From assembly GCA_030583885.1 (NCBI GenBank), contig CP129480.1, positions 3,536,714-3,600,713 of the forward strand: DNA of 64,000 bases, read 5' to 3'. The DNA comes from Anaerolineales bacterium. GTDB lineage: Bacteria > Chloroflexota > Anaerolineae > Anaerolineales > Villigracilaceae. The first letter of the stretch is position 1. The number at the start of each line of letters is the position of its first letter. The translations under genes were made by a program, and so were the position numbers. Below the pieces are notes generated by a model that saw nothing but the letters and a program-made list of their open reading frames with translations, was not told where the DNA came from and did not search any database. Below, piece after piece: positions 15,523-24,916 of the stretch.

Positions 15523-16863
15523 ATGGACGGTAAAGAATTAATCAAGCGGGTGAAGGAAGACAATGTCAAGTTCCTATCACTGCAATTTACGGATGTGATG
15601 GGCTCGGTAAAAAGCGTGGACATGCCGATCCGCCACCTTGAAGGTGTGCTGGAGGACGGCGCGTGGTTCGACGGTTCATCCGTGGAAGGGTTTGCGCGCA
15701 TTCAGGAAAGCGACATGCGCTTGAAGATCGACGTTGATACCTATGCAGTACTGCCGTGGTCTTCGCCTGAATCCCGCCGCGCGCGCGTGTTTTGCGACAT
15801 CTTTATGCCAGATGGGAAACCTTTCGAGGGCGACCCGCGCGGCACGCTAAAACGCATGTTGAAAAAGATCGCCGACCGCGGCTGGAAGTTCAACATTGGT
15901 CCTGAGCCCGAGTTCTTCCTATTCAAGGGAGCGAACGGACACGGCATTCATCCTGTCCCCCACGATACGGGCGGCTACTTTGATTTTTCATCCTTCGATG
16001 AAGCGGTTGTCGTCCGCACCGCGCTGATGGATGCGCTTGACAGCATGGGACTGGACGTGGAAGTGGGTCACCATGAAGTTGCATTGGGACAGCATGAAAT
16101 TGACTTCCGCTACGCGGACGCGCTCAAAGCTGCCGACAATGTGTTGACCCTTAAGTACACCGTGAAGGCCATCGCCGCCCAGCATGGATTGGTCGCCTCT
16201 TTTATGCCGAAGCCTGTGTACGGCATCAATGGTTCCGGTATGCACTGTCACCAGTCTCTCTTTGACATAAAGTCGGGCGAAAATCTTTTCTTCGATGCAA
16301 AGGACGAAGCCAAGCTTTCCAAACTGGCGTACTCCTTCATTGCAGGACAGCTGGAACATGCCCGTGCGCTCGCTGCGGTGGTCGCTCCAACCGTAAACTC
16401 ATACAAGCGCCTGGTGCCCGGCTATGAAGCACCTGTGTATATCGGCTGGGCACAGCAGAACCGTTCGGCATTGATCCGCATTCCGCGCTACACAGAGGGA
16501 CGTGACAAATCCGTCCGGGCCGAACTGCGCTTCCCCGATCCATCATCAAACCCGTATCTGGCATTCACCGTGATGCTCGCCGCTGCGCTTGACGGCATTG
16601 ACCGCAATCTCATCGCTCCAAAAGCGCTTAACAACATCAACCTGTACCATCTGGACAAGGAGGAGCGCGCCAAACTCGGCGTGACCGAACTGCCCGGCTC
16701 ACTGGGACAGGCGTTGGCGGAGTTGGAAAAGGACGAAGTCTTGAAGGCGGCGATGGAGCCCACCACGTACGAAGCGTATATGCGCGCGAAATTGGAGGAA
16801 TGGGATGAGTACCGCCTGCGCGTGTCGGATTATGAGATCGAACGTTACTTGGAAACAGCATAA
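15523..16863 (+). CDS. glnA: Type I glutamine synthetase
   Basis: It makes glutamine from glutamate, ammonia and ATP and forms cytoplasmic dodecamers. The 446-residue length and motifs (DGSSVEGF, NIGPEPEFFLF, the ATP/metal segment NGSGMHCHQSLF, and the Arg-rich NRSALIRIPRYTEG region) are those of GSI. Near the C-terminus the sequence NLYHLDKEERAKLG lacks the adenylylation tyrosine context of the GSI-beta subtype. This points to GSI-alpha, which is controlled by feedback or protein binding and not by adenylylation. AAGGAG precedes the ATG. Its glutamine also feeds the GatA glutaminase. Confidence 0.95.
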   Translation: MDGKELIKRVKEDNVKFLSLQFTDVMGSVKSVDMPIRHLEGVLEDGAWFDGSSVEGFARIQESDMRLKIDVDTYAVLPWSSPESRRARVFCDIFMPDGKPFEGDPRGTLKRMLKKIADRGWKFNIGPEPEFFLFKGANGHGIHPVPHDTGGYFDFSSFDEAVVVRTALMDALDSMGLDVEVGHHEVALGQHEIDFRYADALKAADNVLTLKYTVKAIAAQHGLVASFMPKPVYGINGSGMHCHQSLFDIKSGENLFFDAKDEAKLSKLAYSFIAGQLEHARALAAVVAPTVNSYKRLVPGYEAPVYIGWAQQNRSALIRIPRYTEGRDKSVRAELRFPDPSSNPYLAFTVMLAAALDGIDRNLIAPKALNNINLYHLDKEERAKLGVTELPGSLGQALAELEKDEVLKAAMEPTTYEAYMRAKLEEWDEYRLRVSDYEIERYLETA

Positions 16864-16895
16864 CAACGATTAGCTTTTAGCGATAAGCAAGTAGG

Positions 16896-16935
16896 AGAAG
16901 CATCCAGAGTCAATGGCTCTGGATGCTTCTCTTCG
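16896..16935 (+). terminator. Terminator after glnA
   Basis: AGAAGCATCCAGAG (16896-16909) pairs perfectly over 14 bp with 16917-16930, with a seven-base loop. The downstream CTTCGTTTGTT is moderately T-rich. Confidence 0.75.
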
Positions 16936-16971
16936 TTTGTTGCGGGGGGAGGCTGCACCGACATCCTGCGA

Positions 16972-16997
16972 TATAATTTGAACAAGGTACCAAGTGA
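16972..16997 (+). promoter_or_regulatory. Promoter of the cyclase/ATPase gene
   Basis: TATAAT at 16972-16977 lies 20 bases before the ATG at 16998, giving a very short leader in which no clear Shine-Dalgarno sequence is visible. Confidence 0.5.
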
Positions 16998-19900
16998 ATG
17001 ACCTCCGCATCCCTGATTGACACCCTGAAGAGTTATATCCCCGACATTTTACAGAGCCGTATTTTAAGCAACCCAACTCCGCCCAATAAACCTTTTGCGG
17101 AAAATTATTCAACGGCAGTTCTATTCGTGGATATTTCAGGCTTCACCGCGCTGACAGAACAATTCGCGGCAAAGGGACCCTCCGGCGCGGAGGATATTTC
17201 CGCGGTATTGAATGATTTTTACGGGCAGTGGATCAAGATCATCAAGGCCTATGGCGGGGATATCATCAAGTTTGCCGGGGACGGGCTGCTGGTTATCTGG
17301 CAAAACGACAATCTGGAAGAAGCCACCCTACACGCGGCCCAAACCGCGCTGGAAGCACGCAAAAAGCTGGAGAATTTCCGCGCCGGAGACCGTACCCTCT
17401 CCACAAGAATCGCGATCTGCGCCGGGCAGGTCGATTTGACGGGGCTTGGCGGGGTGTTCAACCGCTGGGAGGTTGTCATCACGGGGGATGCCATTGACCA
17501 AGTGGCCAGGGCGCAACTATCGCTTGAACCCGGGCAGATCATTACCTCTCCGCAGGCATGGGAAAAGCTCAAGGAGCATGCATGGGGAGGTCATGTCCAG
17601 GATGGGCATGTCTTGCTGGACGGGATCAGCACAAAGGTCGCAGGGGAGGCGGAACGCGTCTTTGACCTGCAGGAAAACAGCATCCCGGCATTAAGATCCT
17701 ACATCCCCGGCGCGATCGCAAAACGCATTGACGCGGGACAGTCCGACTGGCTGGCAGAACTACGGCGTGTCACCAGCCTTTTTATCAACATTCCCGAAAT
17801 GACCCACGGGACGGATACAGATACCGCGCAAAGAATATCGGAAATATTACAAAGTGTCATTTACCGGTACGAAGGCAGCGTGAACAAGATCGCAGTGGAC
17901 GAAAAGGGCGTATCCCTTTTGGCGGCATTCGGCCTGCCCCCCTTTTCCCACGAAGACGACCCGTTGCGCGGCGTGCTCGCCGCACAGGACATCCACACCG
18001 CGATCATGGAACTCGGCTTGAGTTCCTACATCGGCGTCACCAGCGGACGAATCTTTTGCGGCGTGATCGGAAACACGACCCGCAGGGAATATACGATCAA
18101 CGGCGATTCGGTAAATTTGGCGGCGCGGCTAATGCACGCGCTTACCGCGGGGATGAATGCGCCGGATGGAAGTGAAGTGCCTATTTTATGCGACTCAAGC
18201 ACACACGAAAGTACAAAAAATCGTGTGGACTTCATTACCCTGCCACCGATCAGCGTGCGCGGAAAATCACACCCCGTACCTGTTTTTGTACCGCAGGCGC
18301 GCCACGCAAAAGACATGGGCCAGATCGCATTGACGGATATGATCGGGCGGGAGAACGAACGCTTTGCGCTGGCGGAGGCCCTGCGCGCGCTAGTCACAAA
18401 AGAAAGCAGGCTTGTCGTCATTGAAGGCGAGGCGGGGCTTGGAAAGTCACGGCTGGTGGAGGAACTGCTTCGCCAGGCGGATGCGATGAATGTAAACGTC
18501 CTGCTGGGGCTTGCCGAAGCCATCGAACAAAGCACGCCCTACCATGTATGGAATAATATTGCTGGAAAAATATTCAACCTCGATGAAAAGGAAAGCGTGA
18601 CGGAACAAAAGCTCTTCTTCGAGAAAATGATCGAGGACGATGAAGACCTAAAGGAACGCGCTCCCCTGCTCAGTGCGGTTTTGCCCTTTATGATCCCTGA
18701 CAATGAAAGCACCAGGAATGTGATCGGCGATGCACGCGCCAGCGCAATGCACAAGCTGATCATAGAGAGGCTTGAGAAGGTTGCCGGCACATCTCCCATT
18801 GTTTTGGTGATCGAGGATGTGCACTGGCTGGATTCGGGTTCATGGGCATTGTTGAGTCTTGCAGCACGACGCGTCCATCCGTTACTCATCATCATTACGA
18901 TGCGCCCGTTGGGAAATGCCGCGCCGATTGAATTTGTGCAAATACGCGAAATGCCATCCACGCGCCTCCTTCCGCTGGCACCGCTCGGTAATATACACAT
19001 TGAAACACTGTTATGCCAGCGCCTGGAAGTAAAGATGTTGCCCGATGAACTCGTATCCTTCATCCGCGACAAGGCGGAGGGTCATCCCTTTTACAGCGAA
19101 GAACTCGCCTACGCATTACGGGACAGCGGTTTTATCGAAATAAAAAACAACCAATGCACTATCACGCCCAGGGCCGGGAAATTGGATGATCTGAACCTGC
19201 CCGGCTCGCTGGAGGGGGTCATCACCAGCCGCATAGACAGGATGCCGCCCCCGCATCAACTCACGCTGAAAGTTGCATCTGTCATCGGTCGCGTGTTTGC
19301 CCTCCAGGAATTATCTGCGATCTATCCGATTAAATCGGAAGTGACCCACCTGCCTGAATATCTCTCCCATCTCGAGAGACAGGAGCTGACCATCCTGGAC
19401 ACTCCCGACCCTCAAACCTCCTATTTATTCAAGCACATCATCACCCAGGAAGTGGCATACAACCTGCTGCTCTTCTCGCAGAGACGCTCCCTGCACCGCG
19501 CCATCGCAGAATGGTACGAGGGTTCATTCGTGCGCGATATCGTCACCTACTATCCTGTGCTTGCCCATCATTGGAAACAGGCGGATGTGCCTCAAAAAGC
19601 AATCGAGTATCTTGAAAAAGCGGGTGAGATGGCTTTTCGAAACGGCGCATATCGTGAAGCCATCCAATTCTTCTCGCAGGCATTGGAAAAAGCGAAGACT
19701 GCCGGAGATGCCAATCTGTCTCTCGTTAAACAGGCATACTGGTTGAGGTCCATAGGTGAAGCGCAGATGGGCCTCGGCGAGATGGACTCCGCACGCGGCT
19801 CCTTCCGCAAAGCCACCCTGCTTCTCAACCATCCCGGTCCAACGACAACCACCGGGATCATCTTTGGCGTACTGTGGCAGTGGCTCATCCAAAGCCTGCA

Positions 19901-21122
19901 CCGCCGTTTCCCCGGATTTTTTATCGGGCGGTTGAAAAGGAAGGACAAGGAACTCCAGGAGGCCGCGCAGACCTTTACCCATCTCGGCTATGTTAATTAC
20001 ATCAAACTGGAAACTCTGCCAATGCTGTATCACGTGCTGCGGAGTTTAAACATTTCCGAGGATGGTGGCAGCATGTCTCCTGCGAGGGTATGGGCATTGG
20101 GGACCACAAGCGCGATCCTGGGGTTTATCCCCTACCATTCGCTGGCTAAGCAGTATGCCGAGAAGGCATTACATGCTTCGGCGCAGGTCGACAATCCACG
20201 CTCGCAAATGTGGACACATCTTGCAGTGGGCACATACAAACTCGGTGTGGCGGAGTGGGAAGCATCACGTACGTCCCTGCTAAAAGCGAAGGAACTTGCG
20301 TTAAGCACATCCGACAGACAGATCGAGGGCAATGCCGAAGTCGTGCTGGCAGGCATGGAATATTATCGCGGCGGCGATTTTGAACTAAGCCAGAGGTATT
20401 ACGACAACCTGCTGGTCCAAACAAAACAATCTGGAAATCATCTGCACCTGACCTGGTTAACGTACGGGTTTTCCTTCCTGCACATCGTCCGCGGGGAATT
20501 CGAGCAGGCCCTTGAGAACGTCAAGGACGGCGAGAGTCTCGATCCCACCCCGATCAACCTTGTCCATTTGAACTGTATCCGAGGGATTGCCAACTGGCGG
20601 CTGGGCAGGGAGGCTGAAGCGATCAGTCATTTTTCAAATGCCTGGCAGATCGGGCAGTCCCTGCCTCCACAGGTCTATTCGCTGTTGATGGCGTACCGCA
20701 CCATGGCGCAGGTGGTGTCTGAAATCCACGAGCAGGGAAAGACATTTGATGTTCGCGGTTTGCGCACAAACAGTGAAATCAGGAAGTCATTCAAAACGAT
20801 CATCAAACTACTTAAGAAATACAGACCCGCCTTCCTGATTGGAGAACCCGCGCTGCTCTACTACCAGGGCGCGCAGGCATGGATGGATAAGAGACATACC
20901 ATAGCCTTCAAACACTGGCATTCCAGTGCAGAAGCCGCGCGTCGTCTTTCCATGCCCTGGGACGAAGCCAATGCCCTGCGCGAGATCGGCAAACACTCTG
21001 AGGGCGAAATCCGCAGGGAATACCTGCAAAAAGCGCTTGACTTGTTCACATCGTCGCGGGCACAATATGACATGCTGAATACAAAAAAGCTGTTGGAGGA
21101 ATATAAAAAGGCTTCCGAATGA
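16998..21122 (+). CDS. Two-domain class III nucleotidyl cyclase / AAA ATPase / TPR signalling protein
   Basis: This 1374-residue protein begins with a class III cyclase domain (about 38-200) that keeps both metal-binding aspartates (FVDISGFT and KFAGDGLL). A second cyclase-like domain follows (about 250-410). Its first metal position reads FINIPE, so it looks catalytically degenerate. Next is an AAA/STAND-type ATPase with Walker A EGEAGLGKSRL at about 475-485 and Walker B LVIEDVHWLDSGS. The C-terminal half (about 860-1370) is helical with TPR-like repeats. The layout matches the soluble-adenylyl-cyclase-like proteins of bacteria. These probably make cAMP in response to a ligand or partner sensed by the TPR/ATPase part, but the signal is unknown. 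Whether it makes cAMP or cGMP cannot be fixed by eye. Confidence 0.85.
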   Translation: MTSASLIDTLKSYIPDILQSRILSNPTPPNKPFAENYSTAVLFVDISGFTALTEQFAAKGPSGAEDISAVLNDFYGQWIKIIKAYGGDIIKFAGDGLLVIWQNDNLEEATLHAAQTALEARKKLENFRAGDRTLSTRIAICAGQVDLTGLGGVFNRWEVVITGDAIDQVARAQLSLEPGQIITSPQAWEKLKEHAWGGHVQDGHVLLDGISTKVAGEAERVFDLQENSIPALRSYIPGAIAKRIDAGQSDWLAELRRVTSLFINIPEMTHGTDTDTAQRISEILQSVIYRYEGSVNKIAVDEKGVSLLAAFGLPPFSHEDDPLRGVLAAQDIHTAIMELGLSSYIGVTSGRIFCGVIGNTTRREYTINGDSVNLAARLMHALTAGMNAPDGSEVPILCDSSTHESTKNRVDFITLPPISVRGKSHPVPVFVPQARHAKDMGQIALTDMIGRENERFALAEALRALVTKESRLVVIEGEAGLGKSRLVEELLRQADAMNVNVLLGLAEAIEQSTPYHVWNNIAGKIFNLDEKESVTEQKLFFEKMIEDDEDLKERAPLLSAVLPFMIPDNESTRNVIGDARASAMHKLIIERLEKVAGTSPIVLVIEDVHWLDSGSWALLSLAARRVHPLLIIITMRPLGNAAPIEFVQIREMPSTRLLPLAPLGNIHIETLLCQRLEVKMLPDELVSFIRDKAEGHPFYSEELAYALRDSGFIEIKNNQCTITPRAGKLDDLNLPGSLEGVITSRIDRMPPPHQLTLKVASVIGRVFALQELSAIYPIKSEVTHLPEYLSHLERQELTILDTPDPQTSYLFKHIITQEVAYNLLLFSQRRSLHRAIAEWYEGSFVRDIVTYYPVLAHHWKQADVPQKAIEYLEKAGEMAFRNGAYREAIQFFSQALEKAKTAGDANLSLVKQAYWLRSIGEAQMGLGEMDSARGSFRKATLLLNHPGPTTTTGIIFGVLWQWLIQSLHRRFPGFFIGRLKRKDKELQEAAQTFTHLGYVNYIKLETLPMLYHVLRSLNISEDGGSMSPARVWALGTTSAILGFIPYHSLAKQYAEKALHASAQVDNPRSQMWTHLAVGTYKLGVAEWEASRTSLLKAKELALSTSDRQIEGNAEVVLAGMEYYRGGDFELSQRYYDNLLVQTKQSGNHLHLTWLTYGFSFLHIVRGEFEQALENVKDGESLDPTPINLVHLNCIRGIANWRLGREAEAISHFSNAWQIGQSLPPQVYSLLMAYRTMAQVVSEIHEQGKTFDVRGLRTNSEIRKSFKTIIKLLKKYRPAFLIGEPALLYYQGAQAWMDKRHTIAFKHWHSSAEAARRLSMPWDEANALREIGKHSEGEIRREYLQKALDLFTSSRAQYDMLNTKKLLEEYKKASE

Positions 21123-21140
21123 TCACTCGGGAGCCTTTTT
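21105..21140. terminator. Bidirectional terminator between convergent genes
   Basis: AAAAAGGCTTCCGA pairs with TCGGGAGCCTTTTT (one G-U pair) around an eight-base loop. It spans the cyclase stop codon and lies just after the minus-strand ABC ATPase stop, with A and T runs on both sides. Confidence 0.85.
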
Positions 21141-21151
21141 ATCACTTGTGC

Positions 21152-21880
21152 TCAATGGATCGTGCCGCGTGCAAGCTCCATGATCTCATCCTTATCCTCG
21201 TACACACGTACCAGTTTTCCGTCCTGCATTTGCAGGACGCGGTCCACGAACTGGCACATCCGCAGGTCATGCGTCACAACAATGCCTGCGCGCCCATTCT
21301 CGTGGATAAGGTTGGCAAAGGTTTCCACCACCTGAAAGGCACGTTCGGTATCGAGGGATGCGGTCGGCTCATCTGCCAGCACCACGGCCGGACTATGGAT
21401 CAGCGCACGCGCAATCGCCACACGCTGTTGCTGTCCGCCGGACATTTGCGCAGGCAGGTTATGCAGCCTCTCCGCCAATCCCAGACGCGCCAGCAATTCA
21501 TCCGAACGCAAACGGCTTGCATGATCCAGCCTGCCGTTCAAACGGAGCATGAATTCCACATTCTCACGCGCGGACAAGAACGGGATTAGGTTATTAGACT
21601 GGAATGTAAAACCGATCTTCTCGCGGCGCAGTTTTACACGCTTCTTCTCGTCCATTGAGGCGAGGTCCTGCCCATCAATCAAAACCCGTCCGCTGGTGGG
21701 TGTGAGCAAAGCCGCAAGCATGGACAGCATGGTGGTCTTGCCGGAACCACTGGGTCCCACCAGAGCTACAAATTCGCCCGACCTTACCTGAAACGAAACG
21801 CCATCCACCGCGTTGATGGTTGCGCCATCCAGCGAAAACGATTTAACCAAATCACAAACTTCAAGTGCGATATTTGACAT
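21152..21880 (-). CDS. ABC transporter ATP-binding protein (MacB/LolD type)
   Basis: The 242-residue ATPase has Walker A GPSGSGKTT, signature MSGGQQQRVAIARAL, Walker B VVLADEPTASLD and a switch His in IVVTHDLRMC. The size and the spacing of motifs fit the LolD/MacB/FtsE group. It pairs with the permease that starts four bases upstream on the same strand, and drives export or mechanotransmission across the cytoplasmic membrane. Confidence 0.92.
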   Translation of the reverse strand: MSNIALEVCDLVKSFSLDGATINAVDGVSFQVRSGEFVALVGPSGSGKTTMLSMLAALLTPTSGRVLIDGQDLASMDEKKRVKLRREKIGFTFQSNNLIPFLSARENVEFMLRLNGRLDHASRLRSDELLARLGLAERLHNLPAQMSGGQQQRVAIARALIHSPAVVLADEPTASLDTERAFQVVETFANLIHENGRAGIVVTHDLRMCQFVDRVLQMQDGKLVRVYEDKDEIMELARGTIH

Positions 21881-21884
21881 GCGA

Positions 21885-23045
21885 TTATCCCAATCTGAGC
21901 GCTTTCAACGGCTCGATGCGTACTGCATAAATAATGGACACCATCCCGCCAAGCGGACCAATTGCCAAAAGCAGGAGGACCGCAATCAATGAACGTGCCC
22001 CGTTAAAAACCAGCGGGATCGTCGGAGGGAATCCAAGTGAAAATAAAAATGTCAATCCGCCTCCAATCCCAACCCCGAGGGCGGTCACTACAATGATCTG
22101 GATCACCGCTGACAGCCCGACCACTCCATTGGACGAGCCGATCGCTTTCAACACGCCGATCTGCGGGACTTTTTGAAGGATCTGGATTTGAAAAAAACCG
22201 CCGATAACCAGGATGCCGATCAACAGCGTGAATACGCCCTGTGTTTGGACAGTACCCTGTTGTGCGGAATAACCGGGAATGTTATTAATGGTTGTCGGAA
22301 TATCCGCAACTTCGATATTTGAAACTTTGTCAACCAGGTGCGACGACATGTCATCCGCCTGTGAAGGATCAACCAGCTTCACTGCGATGATGTTCGGATA
22401 CGGGGTGTCGCTGGTCAACTCCGATTCGGATTGTGGGCGGATCTTTTCCCATGTGGCAGGCGGGACAAATATGGTGGGCTGGAAGAAATACGATTGTCCA
22501 TCCACCAGACCGACGACTGTCAACTCGAAGAATGTATCCTCCGTCCCCTGCGTGGAACGGATCTCGATCACATCCCCAACCTGAATATCAGAGCGCAAGG
22601 CCACGTTGCGGTCAATGACCGCTTCGCGGGCTTCTCCAATGCGGAACTCACGTCCCTGGATGATGGGCGGCATGCCCGGCCTGCCGGGCTCAGCGCCCAG
22701 CATGGATACCTTCAAAGGCTCCTCCAGGGAGACGATCTCCGTACTGGACGTGTAGATTGCGCCTGCATCCGCCACCCCCTCCACACGGCGGACAGATTTG
22801 ATCGTTTTCGTGTCCAGCCGGCTGGCGGAAATGATGTAATCCGATTTATCCAAAAAGACGATCAACTGAGCGTCCAGATTTGACACATATTGACGGTTGC
22901 CATTGGCAAGCCCTTCACCCAGCGCGGCAATGAACAACACCAGCAGGGTAATGAGCGCGATCACAAAAGCCACAAGCAGGAAACGTCCGCGGTTCCGGAT
23001 GATTTCCTTGACGGCAAGATAGTTTGCAAGAAACAAGTTTTTCAT
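21885..23045 (-). CDS. ABC transporter permease, FtsX/MacB superfamily
   Basis: The 386-residue permease has an N-terminal membrane helix (about 20-45) and a long extracytoplasmic MacB-type periplasmic-core domain (about 50-255). Three C-terminal helices follow (about 265-385), the FtsX-like arrangement. It forms the membrane part of the exporter with the ATPase downstream. The size resembles the DevC-type proteins. It lies four bases from the ATPase and four bases from the peroxiredoxin-like gene, so the three form an operon. The cargo is unknown. Confidence 0.88.
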   Translation of the reverse strand: MKNLFLANYLAVKEIIRNRGRFLLVAFVIALITLLVLFIAALGEGLANGNRQYVSNLDAQLIVFLDKSDYIISASRLDTKTIKSVRRVEGVADAGAIYTSSTEIVSLEEPLKVSMLGAEPGRPGMPPIIQGREFRIGEAREAVIDRNVALRSDIQVGDVIEIRSTQGTEDTFFELTVVGLVDGQSYFFQPTIFVPPATWEKIRPQSESELTSDTPYPNIIAVKLVDPSQADDMSSHLVDKVSNIEVADIPTTINNIPGYSAQQGTVQTQGVFTLLIGILVIGGFFQIQILQKVPQIGVLKAIGSSNGVVGLSAVIQIIVVTALGVGIGGGLTFLFSLGFPPTIPLVFNGARSLIAVLLLLAIGPLGGMVSIIYAVRIEPLKALRLG

Positions 23046-23048
23046 GGT

Positions 23049-23648
23049 TTACACCACCGGCTTCGCATCAAACGGTTTCTTCCAATCCGCGCCCATGATG
23101 CCGTGCAGGATCAGGTCAACGGGTGGATGATCGGCGATATCTTCATAATAGTAGGGCAGGCGGATGCGTCCGTCCCTGCCGATGATGAACGTACCGGACC
23201 TTTGATAGGCGTCCTGTCCCTGTTGAGGAAATTCAGGTTTGTAGCCTTTGCGGCGCGCCAGCTTGCGGTTGGAAAGCCAGATGCGCGGAGAAAGCAGGGT
23301 CTGCCATATATTGCCGCGATACAGACCATAGGCGCGGTATGCAGCCCGGTTTGGGTCTGCAAGGCAGACCGCATTTGGCGCACGCTCTTCGCAGAATGCC
23401 TTGGCCGATTCTGCCGAGGCATGGGAAATGACCACAAGGCGCAATCCCCTCTCAGTCAGGGCTTGGTGCGCGTCAAATAGCTGATCCACCATCTCCTTGC
23501 ATTGCGGACAACCATAATGGCGCGTGAAGGCAAGTACCAATACTTCCTTCTTCCACAAGGAGGAAAGCTGCACAGGTTTGCCTTCTGCGTCGAGCAATTC
23601 CACGTCTGGCGCAGGGTCATTGAATTTTAGTTGGATTTTTACTGCCAT
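23049..23648 (-). CDS. Peroxiredoxin-like (AhpC/TSA family) thioredoxin-fold protein
   Basis: The 199-residue protein has a thioredoxin-like fold with FTRHYGCPQCKEMV, giving a CxxC active site at the usual peroxiredoxin position, and a later VVISHASAESAKAFCEE segment. It is likely to reduce peroxides or act as a thiol oxidoreductase. The AhpC/TSA-2 'peroxiredoxin-like' subgroup has no fixed substrate. The ATG at 23648 is chosen for its AAGGA seven bases upstream. An ATG at 23660 or a start at 23702 is possible. It is the first gene of an operon with the ABC exporter. Confidence 0.8.
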   Translation of the reverse strand: MAVKIQLKFNDPAPDVELLDAEGKPVQLSSLWKKEVLVLAFTRHYGCPQCKEMVDQLFDAHQALTERGLRLVVISHASAESAKAFCEERAPNAVCLADPNRAAYRAYGLYRGNIWQTLLSPRIWLSNRKLARRKGYKPEFPQQGQDAYQRSGTFIIGRDGRIRLPYYYEDIADHPPVDLILHGIMGADWKKPFDAKPVV

Positions 23649-23788
23649 ATCTTCCTTCATCTCACAAAATAAAATCCGCACTGCAAAACACGGATTCTTC
23701 AAAATCGAATAGATTGACTATATCAGATTGTTCATGTTTTGTCAATGTTTTGCAAAGGGTAATTATTTGTATATCCCAAACAAAAAAC

Positions 23789-23823
23789 ATGGAGCATACA
23801 AATCGTGTATGCTCCATAAAAAA
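23789..23823 (-). terminator. Terminator after the SDH-type protease gene
   Basis: ATGGAGCATACA pairs with TGTATGCTCCAT (23789-23817) with a five-base loop. On the minus strand it is followed by GTTTTTTG. Confidence 0.85.
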
Positions 23824-24840
23824 CTACGCGATGTGCAGGATGGATTTCTCCACCTTATTCCCCATCTTTGCCATGCGCCGCCAGCTGCTGTTATCATTAA
23901 GTGAGATCCAGCGGCGCTCCTCAGTGCGATAGAACCAATCCTTGTCCTGCTGGTAATACACCAGCACGCCCGTGGATTCCCAAATATTCAGGATTTCATT
24001 TCCGTGCGCATGGGTGTCGTCGAAGTCCGTTGTAGCCCTCTGGCCCATCTCGCTGTACAACTCATTCAATTCCAGTAAGCGTGTATTGATCTCAGGAGAA
24101 AGATGGCTGACCTTGAGCCCGATGCGCCTGGCTTCCTCGAACAGGATCGGGTATCCGTGCGAAGGGTATTTCGAATTTAGCGTGGCGGCGATCTTCTCGG
24201 CGACCTGCTCCTCCTTGATATGATAGGCCAGCAATTCCTTGCAAAGCATGATGGATAGGGATTCAGCGCGGTCCACTGCGCCGATGACCAACGGATGCAC
24301 ATGCGCGAACAATTGCTGATATGGATTCTCGCTCGTATCGGACCCTTGAGCCTGCCACAATTTCACGACGCGGTTCAATTCATCCAGGCTGACACTCACA
24401 CGGTCATTGTCGCGGTCGATCGGGGAGAGCGCATGGGTCAGGGACGTATCCACCGAGGTCAGGTAGGCCATCGGTCCCATATGGATTTCGTTCGCACCGA
24501 GCGTGATCATGGTCGCGGCGGAAGCACATTCCAGCGGAATAACCGCCACGACCTCCTTGCAATACTGACGCAGGAGATTCACGATCCGCAGGGATGCCTG
24601 TCCGTTGCCGCCGCTGGATTTGATGAAGAGATAAATCTTTTCCTGATGCCCGATCTTTTCAAGCAATTCAAATAAAGCCAGCACGTCATCGTGACAGACG
24701 CTTCCGCGCGGATTATTGAAATATGTCACCAGAGTGCCGCCCAACATTTTGTTGGCCTGTTTGATAATGGCCTGTGTCTTCGCGAACAGGATGGGGGGTT
24801 GTTTTTCCCCGTGATCATTATTCTTGTTGTTTTTTGCCAT
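23824..24840 (-). CDS. SDH-family Clp-fold serine proteinase
   Basis: The 338-residue protein has the Clp/crotonase-like pattern of the SDH proteinase family (PF01972-like). YLFIKSSGGNGQASLRIVNLLR is the oxyanion-loop region and LECASAATMITLGA carries the probable nucleophile Ser. HMGPMAYLTSVDTSL follows, comparable to the Clp GPIGS-like loop. Family members form ring-like, ATP-independent proteases or peptidases, some membrane-associated. No signal peptide or membrane helix is present here, so it is probably cytosolic. GGAG lies eight bases before the ATG. It is monocistronic, with its own terminator. Confidence 0.82.
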   Translation of the reverse strand: MAKNNKNNDHGEKQPPILFAKTQAIIKQANKMLGGTLVTYFNNPRGSVCHDDVLALFELLEKIGHQEKIYLFIKSSGGNGQASLRIVNLLRQYCKEVVAVIPLECASAATMITLGANEIHMGPMAYLTSVDTSLTHALSPIDRDNDRVSVSLDELNRVVKLWQAQGSDTSENPYQQLFAHVHPLVIGAVDRAESLSIMLCKELLAYHIKEEQVAEKIAATLNSKYPSHGYPILFEEARRIGLKVSHLSPEINTRLLELNELYSEMGQRATTDFDDTHAHGNEILNIWESTGVLVYYQQDKDWFYRTEERRWISLNDNSSWRRMAKMGNKVEKSILHIA

Positions 24841-24916
24841 GCATTAATCTCCTAACCTTAAGATAGGCCGGATGGTAACACCATTTTCAAAAATCATGAT
24901 TGTACGAAAGTTCCAT

